From Spirochaeta lutea (GTDB lineage: Bacteria > Spirochaetota > Spirochaetia > DSM-27196 > Salinispiraceae), in assembly GCF_000758165.1 (NCBI RefSeq), contig NZ_JNUP01000071.1, forward strand, positions 74,853 to 138,852: 64,000 nt of DNA, read 5' to 3'. Below the pieces are notes generated by a model. The model had not been told where the DNA came from, did not search any database, and saw nothing but the letters and a program-made list of their open reading frames with translations. Position numbers and translations under genes: made by a program. How positions within the stretch are numbered: the first letter of the stretch is position 1; each line of letters opens with the position of its first letter. Below are positions 1 to 8,698 of this stretch, one piece after another.

Positions 1-64
1 CGGCAGCGACCAAGGAACCGGCAGCGACCAAGGAACCGGCAGCGACCAAGGAACCGGCAGCGAC
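1..64. repeat. 18-bp tandem repeat at the window edge
   Basis: The unit CGGCAGCGACCAAGGAAC is repeated exactly three times with a partial fourth copy, and it probably continues upstream. The unit length is a multiple of three, so in the open frame it encodes a repeated AATKEP hexapeptide and copy-number changes would keep the frame. Confidence 0.9.
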
Positions 65-338
65 TCCCCGGGCAACCCGGCCCGAGGTTCAACCCGGCGG
101 TTCATCCCCACCGAAAGCCGGCCTTCATGATGCCGCCACGACTGAACCCGGCAGCGAGCCCGGTTCAAAACCCGGCACCGAGACTTTTTCAGAACCCGGC
201 CACGAACCGGCGGGACCTACCGGACCCCGAACCCGGCCGCAATCCCAGACGATCATGAAAGACGGAACACGAACCCGGCCGCAATCCCAGGCGATCATGA
301 AGGACGGAACAAAAGACAATAAAGGAGGCACCCCATGA
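1..338 (+). CDS. C-terminal tail of an upstream gene, probably the ABC ATPase partner of the following permease (partial)
   Basis: One frame stays open from the window edge to a TGA whose last bases overlap the next gene's start (ATGA), the usual spacing of an ABC exporter ATPase and its permease. The visible 110 residues are low complexity: three copies of Ala-Ala-Thr-Lys-Glu-Pro, then Pro/Gly/Glu-rich sequence, then two 14-residue repeats containing QSQ-I-MKDGT. No ATPase motif lies inside the window, so its identity rests only on position. The tail may be disordered. If the upstream gene is really an ATPase, this tail extends well beyond the catalytic domain. Confidence 0.5.
   Translation, partial: AATKEPAATKEPAATKEPAATPRATRPEVQPGGSSPPKAGLHDAATTEPGSEPGSKPGTETFSEPGHEPAGPTGPRTRPQSQTIMKDGTRTRPQSQAIMKDGTKDNKGGTP
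228..311. repeat. 42-bp direct repeat, two adjacent copies
   Basis: Two adjacent 42-bp copies (228-269 and 270-311) differ at two positions. They lie in the 3' end of the first reading frame and duplicate a 14-residue peptide just before the stop codon. Confidence 0.85.
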
Positions 339-1156
339 GCCGAGAACCCCATGCCCTGGATGCCCTGCTGACCCTCCAGGAACGCCCCCCGGCTCCGAAC
401 TGGTTTGCCGCCTGTCTCGCCCTGGGATGGAGGGCCTTGCTGAAGATCAAACATGTTCCCGAACAACTCTTCGATGTAACCGCCTTCCCGATTATGATGA
501 CCCTGCTGTTCAGCCTGCTCTTCGGCGGCGCCCTGGCAGGATCGGTGGAATCGTATGTGCAGTTTTTAATCCCGGGAATCCTGGTAATGACGGTGGTCAT
601 GATCACCATGTACACCGCCCTGACGATAAATAAGGACATCGCCAAGGGGCTCTTCGACCGGCTGCAGACCCTGCCGATCTGGCAGCCCTCCGCCCTGGTG
701 GGGGCCCTCCTGGGCGATCTGGTACGCTACACCATTGCTTCCGTCGTGGTACTTGTACTGGGTCTCATCCTGGGATTCCGACCCGAGGGCGGCCTGCTTG
801 GCCTGGCCGGGGGCGTGGGTGTAGTATTGGTCTTCGCCTTTAGCCTGTCCTGGATCTGGACCATGATGGGCCTGCTCCTCAAAACACCCGAGGCCGTCAT
901 GAGCATCAGCTCCATCGTCAGCTTTCCCCTGACCTTCGGAAGCAACATCTTTGTCGATCCCGGTACCATGCCCGGGTGGCTTCAGGTGTTTGTACGGGTT
1001 AATCCGGTAACCCACGCAACAACGGCGGCCCGATCGGTCATCCAAGGCAGCCCGGATCTTCCCGCCCTGGGAATCACCCTCATCTGGTCGGTGGTATTGG
1101 TCCTGGTCTTCGGCGCCATTACCATGTATCTCTACCGCACCCGGAACAACCGCTGA
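335..1156 (+). CDS. ABC-2 type transporter permease (DrrB-like)
   Basis: A 273-residue inner-membrane protein of the ABC-2 exporter family. It has six likely membrane segments (about residues 50-70, 75-100, 125-150, 160-180, 190-210 and 245-265). The first follows an amphipathic N-terminus, and a loop near residues 205-235 reads FVDPGTMPGWLQVFVRVNPVTH, as in daunorubicin-exporter DrrB relatives. It probably forms a dimer with an ATPase encoded upstream and exports a lipid or small hydrophobic compound; the substrate cannot be told. AAAGGAGG stands just before the ATG, and the start overlaps the previous stop (ATGA), indicating coupled translation. Length is normal for the family. Confidence 0.85.
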   Translation: MSREPHALDALLTLQERPPAPNWFAACLALGWRALLKIKHVPEQLFDVTAFPIMMTLLFSLLFGGALAGSVESYVQFLIPGILVMTVVMITMYTALTINKDIAKGLFDRLQTLPIWQPSALVGALLGDLVRYTIASVVVLVLGLILGFRPEGGLLGLAGGVGVVLVFAFSLSWIWTMMGLLLKTPEAVMSISSIVSFPLTFGSNIFVDPGTMPGWLQVFVRVNPVTHATTAARSVIQGSPDLPALGITLIWSVVLVLVFGAITMYLYRTRNNR

Positions 1157-1191
1157 GGCATGGTATACTGGTGGCCAAGGAGGACACCAGT

Positions 1192-1605
1192 ATGAGTATA
1201 TCGTGGCTCGGTGTTGTATTAAGCGTCGTATTTTCCATGCTGAACGGCATGATTTGGTACCACCCCAAGGTTTTTTTCGACCGGTGGTGGAAGATAATCG
1301 GTAAAGAGGGCCAGCAACCCGACACCCAGGGCATGGCCCTCATGTGGATTCTGACGGTTCTCAGCGCCGGGGTAAAAGCCCTGGCGGTGGGCGTTTTGGT
1401 CGGAATATCCCCCGCCCTCTTAGGAGATATCACCGGCCTCACGGGCCTGCTGACCGGGGTGCTTGCCTGGGCCGGCTTTGTTGCTCCCACCTTCCTGGTG
1501 AACAAACTCTTTGCCGGGCATGGTGTGGCGGGCTGGGCCATAGAAGCAGGAAACCATCTTCTGGACATGGCGGTGTTCGGATTGTTCTTCGGGCTTCTGG
1601 CGTGA
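1192..1605 (+). CDS. DUF1761-family small membrane protein
   Basis: A 137-residue protein with four hydrophobic segments. The pattern WYHPKVFFDRWWK near residue 20 and the C-terminal N-H-L-x-D-M segment fit the DUF1761 family, whose function is unknown. I chose the ATG at 1192 because AAGGAGG lies eight bases upstream; an in-frame GTG at 1171 would place that ribosome site inside the gene. It lies 35 bases after the ABC permease and may be cotranscribed. A stem-loop with a T-run follows. Confidence 0.7.
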   Translation: MSISWLGVVLSVVFSMLNGMIWYHPKVFFDRWWKIIGKEGQQPDTQGMALMWILTVLSAGVKALAVGVLVGISPALLGDITGLTGLLTGVLAWAGFVAPTFLVNKLFAGHGVAGWAIEAGNHLLDMAVFGLFFGLLA

Positions 1606-1618
1606 GGGTTCGGTATTT

Positions 1619-1674
1619 AGGGTGATTCACATGCCCGGGGTAGATCCCCGGTAGCAAAGGTAGTCACCCTTTTT
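1619..1674 (+). terminator. Probable terminator with nested hairpins
   Basis: AGGGTGA (1619-1625) pairs with TCACCCT (1664-1670). A second hairpin, CCGGGG/CCCCGG, is nested inside, and TTTT follows. The 5' arm is also a copy of the over-represented GGGTGATTC word. Confidence 0.55.
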
Positions 1675-1675
1675 A

Positions 1676-1780
1676 TAGTGCGCAAAAGAATGGAACTTTT
1701 CACCCCGTCGACACCACCCATGAGTGGAAATATTGGTTACTCCGCTATATCTGGTGTCGTTTACAACCTTTTGCGCACTA
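1676..1780. repeat. 105-bp inverted-repeat element, copy A
   Basis: The ends are perfect 13-bp inverted repeats, TAGTGCGCAAAAG and CTTTTGCGCACTA. Total length is exactly 105 bp, the same as copies B (21384-21488) and C (24110-24214). Shared internal blocks are a CGACACCACCC-like stretch about 30-45 bp in and CTATATCTGGTGTCG near the right end. No open frame is conserved. It could be a MITE-like element or the DNA of a structured RNA. Confidence 0.85.
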
Positions 1781-1852
1781 CACACCCTTTTCAGAAATAC
1801 CGGGGTGCGCCTGGCTGGGCGTACACCGGCATTCCGATTTCCGGAGCCGGGT

Positions 1853-2689
1853 TCAGCCGGGTTTACGGAACACACCGCAGAGGATCGGCGTGTCCGGCAG
1901 AAATGGTTGGCCGGCCACATCAGAGTACCATGACACCAGCTCGAAACCCCGGGCGGTAAACTCAGGTTTAAGGGTCTCGGGGGTAAAGGCCTGGTGCCAG
2001 TTGAGTATAACCCGGGGCTCGCCCTGCTCGGGCACCAGAATGTAGCGTTCCAGGTGCAGATTATCGGGGTAGGAAAGCAGCGACTCCAGGCAGACATGGG
2101 GTGAATCCATAAAAAACCCCGAATCCTGGGCGTACCAGGTCTGGGAGTCGGCGCGGCTCCGGAAGAATACCGGAGTCTCCACATCCAGGATGAACAATCC
2201 GCCCGGCCGAAGCGCCTCAAAGGCTCCGGCTATCACCTTCCGCCGATCCTCCGGGGCCAACACCCCGAAGTCGCAGTAAATCAACATAGCCAGGTCAAAG
2301 GGGCCAGGAACCTCCAGGTTAGTGTAGTCCTGGCAGAGAAACCGGCCACCGGGATTCTGGGAAGCCGCGTATCCGATGGAACCCTCGGAAAAATCAACCC
2401 CCGTCACATCGTACCCCAGGGCCAGGAGCCGCTGAGCGTAGAGGCCGGGGCCGCAGCCCAGGTCCAGAAGACGCGGGAACGAATCGGGGGGTGCGATCTC
2501 CTGGATGAACCTGCATGATGCATCCAGAAAGGCCGGCCTCCGGGAGGCAGCATCGGTGTCCGGGTCAAGATGGGCCTGGAGCATCCCCTTGGAAATATGG
2601 GGATCCCGCCACAGCTCCATGGAGCCTTTGGCGAAGGGCGCAGGCCGGTCGGCGAGGCGGTACAGATTTAGATGGTGGTTTCTGGTCAT
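1853..2689 (-). CDS. Class I SAM-dependent methyltransferase
   Basis: A 278-residue cytoplasmic protein with a Rossmann methyltransferase core. Motif I is LLDLGCGPGLYAQRL (about residues 73-87), the acidic post-I residue is in VTGVDFS, motif II is near FDLAMLIYCDFGVL, and motif III is LRPGGLFILDVETP. The C-terminal third (NWHQAFTPETL onward) resembles other small-molecule methyltransferases; the acceptor is unknown. A short gap separates it from the next minus-strand gene. GGGATGATC-type upstream sequence gives no strong ribosome site, so the start is the simple ORF start. Confidence 0.85.
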   Translation of the reverse strand: MTRNHHLNLYRLADRPAPFAKGSMELWRDPHISKGMLQAHLDPDTDAASRRPAFLDASCRFIQEIAPPDSFPRLLDLGCGPGLYAQRLLALGYDVTGVDFSEGSIGYAASQNPGGRFLCQDYTNLEVPGPFDLAMLIYCDFGVLAPEDRRKVIAGAFEALRPGGLFILDVETPVFFRSRADSQTWYAQDSGFFMDSPHVCLESLLSYPDNLHLERYILVPEQGEPRVILNWHQAFTPETLKPEFTARGFELVSWYSDVAGQPFLPDTPILCGVFRKPG

Positions 2690-2737
2690 AGCCCCTGATT
2701 ATACCACATCGGCGGTGTTCTGCTATCGGAGATCCTG

Positions 2738-3466
2738 TTATCGGGCGAGTTGCCGGCGGCGGTCGATGATAATCTGAAAGAAATCAGGATTTAGGAAGCT
2801 TTCAAACCGGATAATCTGCCCCGGTTGGTGATATTCAGTGGTTTGGCTGCGGATTTCTTCGGGAAGTACCGCCCATAGAAGCTCCGTACAGTACAGCTCC
2901 CCGCCCCCCAATTCAAAGGAATAATCGAAGGGCAGGCGCTCCGATTCAAGAGCGAGGGCACGGGCAGCCATGGCGGAACGGATCTCCCCCGGGGCCTTCA
3001 GGCGCACCACCGCCGTAGAGCCGGGGATGCTGGCGGCTAAAAAATCCTCCAGGCTCTGGGCCTGTACCCCGTCCCGGGGCGAGATGCTCTGGGACACGGA
3101 GTGGACAACCTGCCAACCCCCGGTTTCATCGGGCATGAGCATCCCCCCATGGGAAAACCCCTCCCTTCCCCCGAGAACCTCCACAATGAGGCTGCTCATC
3201 AAGCCCCCTCCCCGGCGCAGTACGATGTCCCCGGGCTGGATGGCATCCAGCTCGTAGGCATGAAGCACATCGCCTCGGGTTGCCATGGAGGATTCCGGGG
3301 AGGCGGCGGCCTGCATTTCTGCCTGAGCCGGTGCGCCGCGGAGAGATTTGGTAATCCAGCCCACCCCGGCCACCAGGAGCCGGGGCATCCAGAGATAGGC
3401 CAGGATAAAACCCAGGCCCAGGACCCCGGTAATTATAGCTGGAATACGGGTAAGGGACTTCTTCAC
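2738..3466 (-). CDS. Permuted papain-like (YiiX/NlpC-type) hydrolase, membrane-anchored
   Basis: A 242-residue protein with one N-terminal hydrophobic segment (about residues 8-30) and then a YiiX/YaeF-like permuted papain fold. AIQPGDIVLRRGGG begins the domain, His is in GFSHGGML, and the likely nucleophile Cys is in ELYCTELLW. The permutation places His before Cys. Relatives are lipid or peptide amidases at the cell envelope; the substrate is unknown. It follows the lipoprotein gene by 10 bases on the same strand, so the pair is probably an envelope operon. Confidence 0.7.
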   Translation of the reverse strand: MKKSLTRIPAIITGVLGLGFILAYLWMPRLLVAGVGWITKSLRGAPAQAEMQAAASPESSMATRGDVLHAYELDAIQPGDIVLRRGGGLMSSLIVEVLGGREGFSHGGMLMPDETGGWQVVHSVSQSISPRDGVQAQSLEDFLAASIPGSTAVVRLKAPGEIRSAMAARALALESERLPFDYSFELGGGELYCTELLWAVLPEEIRSQTTEYHQPGQIIRFESFLNPDFFQIIIDRRRQLAR

Positions 3467-3476
3467 CGCCGGACTC

Positions 3477-3863
3477 CTAGAGTTCCTTATCCAGGTCCTC
3501 TTTGTCTAGGGCGACAAGCCATGTGCCGTCTACCTCTTCCAGGGTCAGGGTCTGCTCCTGGCCGTCTGCCGAAAGGGTAACAAAGGCTGTTCCCTCACGC
3601 ATCTCGGTGTTCACGTGGGTAAATTTGGTCCCGGTGACCTCCTGAAGCTCCTCCTCGCTCATTTCGGCGCTCATCATGCCGAGAAAGCCCAGCATTTCCT
3701 GGGTCTCCGGGGTGGCATACTCTGCAGCTTTTTCGAAGTCCATGGACGACACAGCCTCCATGAAGGCGATGGCGGAGGCTTCGGGACCCTTCTCTTGTGC
3801 ACAGGATATAATCACCATTGAGACTAAAACCGTCACAAAGATCAACTGTACTACTCTTTTCAT
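3477..3863 (-). CDS. DUF4878-like lipoprotein
   Basis: A 128-residue protein with a lipoprotein signal (hydrophobic stretch ending VIISC, lipidated Cys about residue 21). A compact NTF2-like domain of the DUF4878 type follows: an early helix with FMEAVSSMDFEKAAEYATPE, then strands ending EVDGTWLVALDKEDL. AAGGAAT precedes the ATG. It is the first gene of a two-gene unit with the papain-like hydrolase. No enzymatic residues are evident; it may be a binding or partner protein. Confidence 0.75.
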   Translation of the reverse strand: MKRVVQLIFVTVLVSMVIISCAQEKGPEASAIAFMEAVSSMDFEKAAEYATPETQEMLGFLGMMSAEMSEEELQEVTGTKFTHVNTEMREGTAFVTLSADGQEQTLTLEEVDGTWLVALDKEDLDKEL

Positions 3864-4091
3864 AGGGATTCCTTTCGCTATTATCGATAATGCAATATAG
3901 AGTCGTGCATTCCCCGAGGGCTGTCAAGCGCTGGAGACATTATAACGGCCCCGTAGCCCTGGGTTGGCGGGGCCGGGGCCTTATACAGGGCAGTCGAATC
4001 ACCCTAAAATTTCCAGAATGCCCCCCGGGGCGTACCCAAAGCTCGGCAGCCATGGCATACTGGGGTGGTGAGCAGGACGACAGACACACCG

Positions 4092-5096
4092 ATGAACAGC
4101 CAGATGGACCCACCCGGGGTGGAGGAAGGCCGGACCAGCCGGGAACGGGAGCACCGGGTGCGGGTCCAGACCCGGGTGAGCCTGGTGGGCATTCTTGGGA
4201 ACGGGATCCTGGCGGCGGGAAAGATAACCGTGGGGTTTTTGACGGGTTCTATGGCGGTGGTGGGGGACGGGATTGATTCCGCCTCGGATATTATAACCAG
4301 TGTCATCGGACTTTTCGCCGCCCGGATCTCCAATAAACCCCCGGATCAGGAGCATCCCTACGGCCATGAACGGGCCGAAACGATCGCCACGAAACTCCTG
4401 TCCTTTATTATTGCCTTCGCGGGGTTTCAGCTGCTGGTATCCACTGTGGGACAGCTGATCTCCGGGGAGGCGGTGCAGGTTCCCGGGATTGCGGCCCTGG
4501 TGGTGACGGCGGTGAGCATTCTCGGCAAGGCCGGGCTGGCGTTGTACAAGGGACGGGCCGGCAGGGCCATTGATTCGCCCATGCTAGTGGCCGACGCAAA
4601 GAATATGCGCAACGATATTCTGCTGAGCGCCGGGGTACTGGCGGGGGTCGGGCTGACCTTGGCTCTTGAGCTGCCGGTTTTGGACAGGATTCTGGCCCTG
4701 ATAATCAGTTTGTTCATTATTAAAACGGGGATTCAAATTTTTCTGGAAACCTCGGTGGAGCTTATGGACGGGATGAATGATCCCGAGCTCTACCGCCGGG
4801 TTTTTGCGGCGGTGCACCGGGTGGACGGCGCCCAACATCCCCATAAGGCCCGGATCCGGCGGATCAATACCCAGCTGATGGTCGAACTGGATGTGGAGGT
4901 CGACTCTGCCATGACGGTGCGCCAGGGACACGGGATCGCCAACCAGGTGGAGAGGCAGATCCGCCAGGCTATTCCCCATGTGTACGATGTGCTGATTCAC
5001 ATCGAGCCCCTGGGAGTACATCATAGCCAGGAGGCCTACGGACTCTGCGAGGCTGATGTAGAGTTGGAATCACCCGAGGGAAAAGCCTCGAGCTGA
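4092..5096 (+). CDS. Cation diffusion facilitator (CDF) family metal exporter
   Basis: About 334 residues, with the CDF transmembrane domain (six segments from about residue 30) and a cytoplasmic C-terminal ferredoxin-like domain ending near VLIHIEPLG. Metal-site residues are visible: D-x-x-x-D in segment 2 (IDSASDIITS) and N-x-x-x-D in segment 5 (DAKNMRNDILLS). The second site has Asn where zinc exporters such as YiiP have His, so Mn, Fe or another metal is possible. EHPYGHERAE matches the loop after segment 2. The start is uncertain: GTG codons at 4065 and 4068 are alternatives, and none has a good ribosome site. Confidence 0.85.
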   Translation: MNSQMDPPGVEEGRTSREREHRVRVQTRVSLVGILGNGILAAGKITVGFLTGSMAVVGDGIDSASDIITSVIGLFAARISNKPPDQEHPYGHERAETIATKLLSFIIAFAGFQLLVSTVGQLISGEAVQVPGIAALVVTAVSILGKAGLALYKGRAGRAIDSPMLVADAKNMRNDILLSAGVLAGVGLTLALELPVLDRILALIISLFIIKTGIQIFLETSVELMDGMNDPELYRRVFAAVHRVDGAQHPHKARIRRINTQLMVELDVEVDSAMTVRQGHGIANQVERQIRQAIPHVYDVLIHIEPLGVHHSQEAYGLCEADVELESPEGKASS

Positions 5097-5243
5097 GCCG
5101 CCGCATCCACCCCACCCTCAGCTTGACCAAACCCGGGTCGGGTATTACCATGGGCAGACCCCTCCCCAATGCATACACATAGCAGCGGAACCTGGTGAAT
5201 CCGGCTGATGGGCAGCCGGAACTGATTAACACAGGAGTTTGCT

Positions 5244-5711
5244 ATGTCTCAGAAGCAACGGACCAGATGTTCCAAAAGAACGCCTATTCTACCCGTCTAC
5301 CCCCGGCATAAGGCAGCGAAGGCCTTTTTGCGACAAAACAGGTTGCAGCCCTACATTCCCCGGGCCAGGCGCCGGTACACTCACGCCATGATTACCTACC
5401 TACACCGCTGCACCCTGCATAACTACCATCAGATCCTCGCCAGCAAGGATTGGACCTGCATGTACTGCGGCGCCCACGGCGGTCCAGGGGACGGCCAGGA
5501 GCCGGGCATCCAGGACACTGAGGATCCCCGGGGAGCCACCGCCACCTGCCCGGTCTGCATGGTTGATGCCCTGGTAGGCAGTGCCACGGGCTTCCAGGTA
5601 CGCAGCCCCTACCTCATTGCCCTCTGCTGCCGGACCTGGTTCAGGACCTACGGGTACATCGAGGATCGCGAGCCGGGCACCCTGACCTTCCGCACCGTTT
5701 ACGTGGATTAG
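5244..5711 (+). CDS. Small Cys-rich protein with two CxxC motifs
   Basis: A 155-residue protein with a basic N-terminus and a likely zinc ribbon made of CMYC (about residue 72) and CPVC (about residue 107). VDALVGSATGFQV follows, a segment that recalls uncharacterised cytoplasmic proteins with a C-P-x-C-G-I-D pattern. A Gly/Pro-rich stretch separates the two knuckles. AGGAG precedes the ATG. Function is unknown; neighbours give no hint because the gene stands alone between two convergent or divergent units. Confidence 0.6.
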   Translation: MSQKQRTRCSKRTPILPVYPRHKAAKAFLRQNRLQPYIPRARRRYTHAMITYLHRCTLHNYHQILASKDWTCMYCGAHGGPGDGQEPGIQDTEDPRGATATCPVCMVDALVGSATGFQVRSPYLIALCCRTWFRTYGYIEDREPGTLTFRTVYVD

Positions 5712-5915
5712 TCCGACACCTGGCAGCCGATTGACCGCCGGGGTTTTAACGGGAGACTCTTTACCGGGAAGGGATCCAGGCCGTGTGGGCAAGTCCCCGG
5801 AGATCTAACCGAGGCCCCAGGTTTTTCTGTCAAACAGCCGGCCGGTCCCGAGCCTAGTCCCAGGGGAAGCCGTTCAGATGTTCAGATCTTCCAGCCAACG
5901 CCCCCCTTAGCGCCA
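5712..5915. other. Intergenic region between convergent genes
   Basis: Two hundred bases between converging genes. I see no convincing gene, RNA or T-run terminator here. Confidence 0.4.
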
Positions 5916-8573
5916 TCAAGACCCGAAGACCGCCCAGCGGTTCTTGCCTGCGGCCTTGGCCTGGTAGAGAGCCTGATCTCCCTGCTGGATAAGGGTCTGC
6001 CAGGGGGTTTGGTGGCGGTACCGGGCGATGCCGATGCTGCAGGAGAGCCCCGGCGCCTCGGGAGGGGTTGCTGGAGGCTTGGCGTGATCCGGGGTGTTGA
6101 GCCGGATTACCTCCATCAGACTTTCTTGGCGGGAAAAGGCGTCAATAATTCGCCGGGCGCTTTGGATTGCGTCTTTCAGGGTGATTTCAATGAGCAGGAT
6201 AACAAATTCATCCCCCCCGAACCGGGCGATCTGATCGCTCTGGCGGCATTGGCTGGTCAGGATGCCTGCAAAATGCTGGAGTACCAGGTCGCCCGCCCAG
6301 TGGCCGTACCGATCGTTGTAGGTTTTAAAGTTATCCAGGTCCAGAAACAGCAGACAGGGCGGCTCATGCTCCTTCTGATACCGGTCAGCTCGCTGGCACT
6401 CCTCCGCCAGGCGCTGCTCCAGGCTACGACGGTTCAAAAGCCCCGTCAGGGCATCGGTCCGGGAGAGGGCCTGAATCTCCTCATTCGCTCTACGAAGGGC
6501 CGATACCAGGGTGGCCCCCTGAAGCCCCGTACTCAGGTGTCGGGCCAACCCGGCGGTTACGGCAGTATCATCCTTCCCGGGTTGAATCACCAGGTACCCG
6601 ATCCTCTTGCCGGCAAACTGTACCAACTCCACATTCAGACTGCAGCCCCGGGGATGGGCATCCGGTCCCTCCGACTGGTCTCCCGGGACGGACTGCCTAG
6701 GCTGCCCCGGATCGACCAGCCCGGATCTGCGAGGCGCTACCCTCTTTCCGGTCTGCCTGGTCTGTTCACCCTCGGCGGTAGAACCGGGCCAGTACCCCCG
6801 GGGAAGAAGGGTCCGGACATCAAAATGTATCCCCTGCTCGGGATCAATGGTTCGCCGCCTGCCGTGCCACATCCAGAAAACCAGCCGAGCGCCGTCCTGG
6901 GGCTTCTCCGAGGATGTAAACAACACCAGGGCCGCGCCCTGTCCACCGAGCATGGGAATCTGCACCTCCAGGCCCTGGAGGATGTAATCCATATCGTACC
7001 GGCTGAAGAGCACCCGGCTGGCTGCGTCGATGCGGTTCTGTCTGGCGTCCTGGTCCAGGGTGCGGGCGCGCATCTGGCGCTGGATAATATCGTTTGCCAG
7101 GGCGGACAGCCGGGTGTCCGCGGCGGTCGTCATGGAGCTGCTCCGGGTAAGCAGTGCCTCGGGAATCTCCCCGGGGTCAATACCGGTCCGGCTCAGGCAG
7201 TCTGCCAGCCGGCGGATGGCCTTGGCCCGGGTAGTCCAGTGCTCCGAGGTTTCGGGGGACGTTGGGGTGGTTTCCCCGGGTGGAGGGCCGGAGATTTCGG
7301 CTTTGGGCATTCCTTTCGGCTGATCCTCAGGCGTCTTGGGGTCGGAGGTTAAGAGTTCATCGAGAATGGCCAGGGCTTCGGCGGGCCATGTTCGGGAGAT
7401 GTCCGGGGCGCTGGGGGACGCCCCGGAGAGCACCTGGATTCGGCGGTTCACACAGCCGCAGGATTCCCGCAGGATCACCCTGCTTTCGGGAAGCAGAGCC
7501 GATGGTGATGCCGGGGGGTTCCCCGAGGTTGAGGCATGAGAATCACCCTGAAGATGCCGGATACAATGGGCCATGAGGTTCCGGCCGTATTGGAAGAAGT
7601 TTTGACTGGCGGTGGTAAGGGAGGGAATACTGCAGCGACCCTGCTCCACATCATCGAAGCCCACCACGGCCACGGTACCCGGGACGCTGATACCCTGGCT
7701 CGTCAGGTACTCCATGGCCCTCAGGGCGGCCCGGTCGTCCCGGGCGGCTAGGGCGGTAAAATCCTTGCCGGGAATCAATCCGCGCCCTTCCACCAGCAAT
7801 CGCATAGCGCTCTCGGCCCAGTTCTCCGTTTCTTCCAGGTTGGCATGCAGCCTATGATAATCCTCTTGAATATCCCGCCCGGTGACGAGCAGCCGGGGGT
7901 CAGGACTGATTCCCGCCTCCTCCAGCGCCTGGTGGTACCCCGACTGACGTTCCCGGACTTCCCAGGGGGTTTCGGGGCTGTCCCCAGCCAAATAGGCGAT
8001 CCGGCTATGGCCGTGCCGGGTAATGAGATGGCTGACCAGTCGGTAGATGGGGGTTCGGTTATCAGGATTGAGGGCGGTTACTCCCGGATGGCCCCAGCCA
8101 AGACTGAAAATCGGCAGGGACGAAAGGTGGGTAACCAGTTCTATCAGATATTCCGGGGGTGCGTCGTGGAGGAACTGCGCCCCCCAAAGCAGCACGGCTT
8201 GAAATGCCTGGGGATCAAAGAGCTGATAGAGCAGACTCGAACGGTTCTCATTGGGTGCTCCCTGGGCGGGTATGGCCTGCAGGTAGTTCTGTTGTAAGCC
8301 GCCGCCCAGGTATACCATCTGGATGCCGTAATCCCGGGAGGCCTGATGGAGCCCTCTCCAGAACTCTATGCTGTAGTACCCATCCAGGGGGGCACCGAGG
8401 ACCAAGACTGGTTTTAAATCGGGTTTTTTACTCACTACTTTAAGAGTCAACCCCCCGGGCCGAATAGTCAAGACTTGGGTGAACTTCTGCAGTTCCATGG
8501 TGATTTCATAGCCTGGCGCACTTGGTACCACACCGCGGACCGGGTCATTCAATCCGGACTTGGACCCGATCAT
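5916..8573 (-). CDS. LacI-type sugar-binding domain fused to a diguanylate cyclase (GGDEF)
   Basis: An 885-residue protein without signal peptide or membrane span, so probably cytosolic. Residues about 48-370 form a LacI/GalR-like periplasmic-binding fold (APLDGYYSIEFWRGL, a DDRAALRAMEYL segment, AVVGFDDVEQGRCSIPSLTT, then ESCGC). There is no DNA-binding head. A helical and GAF-like middle follows. The C-terminal GGDEF domain has an intact active site (FGGDEF near residue 784) and an inhibitory site RQSD placed five residues before it. It probably makes cyclic di-GMP in response to an intracellular sugar. An internal Met about residue 26 is an alternative start. No neighbouring target gene is evident. 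Confidence 0.85.
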   Translation of the reverse strand: MIGSKSGLNDPVRGVVPSAPGYEITMELQKFTQVLTIRPGGLTLKVVSKKPDLKPVLVLGAPLDGYYSIEFWRGLHQASRDYGIQMVYLGGGLQQNYLQAIPAQGAPNENRSSLLYQLFDPQAFQAVLLWGAQFLHDAPPEYLIELVTHLSSLPIFSLGWGHPGVTALNPDNRTPIYRLVSHLITRHGHSRIAYLAGDSPETPWEVRERQSGYHQALEEAGISPDPRLLVTGRDIQEDYHRLHANLEETENWAESAMRLLVEGRGLIPGKDFTALAARDDRAALRAMEYLTSQGISVPGTVAVVGFDDVEQGRCSIPSLTTASQNFFQYGRNLMAHCIRHLQGDSHASTSGNPPASPSALLPESRVILRESCGCVNRRIQVLSGASPSAPDISRTWPAEALAILDELLTSDPKTPEDQPKGMPKAEISGPPPGETTPTSPETSEHWTTRAKAIRRLADCLSRTGIDPGEIPEALLTRSSSMTTAADTRLSALANDIIQRQMRARTLDQDARQNRIDAASRVLFSRYDMDYILQGLEVQIPMLGGQGAALVLFTSSEKPQDGARLVFWMWHGRRRTIDPEQGIHFDVRTLLPRGYWPGSTAEGEQTRQTGKRVAPRRSGLVDPGQPRQSVPGDQSEGPDAHPRGCSLNVELVQFAGKRIGYLVIQPGKDDTAVTAGLARHLSTGLQGATLVSALRRANEEIQALSRTDALTGLLNRRSLEQRLAEECQRADRYQKEHEPPCLLFLDLDNFKTYNDRYGHWAGDLVLQHFAGILTSQCRQSDQIARFGGDEFVILLIEITLKDAIQSARRIIDAFSRQESLMEVIRLNTPDHAKPPATPPEAPGLSCSIGIARYRHQTPWQTLIQQGDQALYQAKAAGKNRWAVFGS

Positions 8574-8698
8574 CGCAGAATCACCCTAACAAATACCCCG
8601 TAGCAACCCCCCGGATGTACCGGAATTCTCCAAGATTTCCCCGGAACTTAAGGTTGAGTTAAGCTCGGTCTGCCATAATGGCATTTTAAGGAGAAGCT

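Noticed and set aside
6009-7352. Long plus-strand ORF of 447 codons opposite the LacI-GGDEF gene
   Set aside because: It mirrors the real gene, has no ribosome site or recognisable domain, and arises from GC-rich codon bias.
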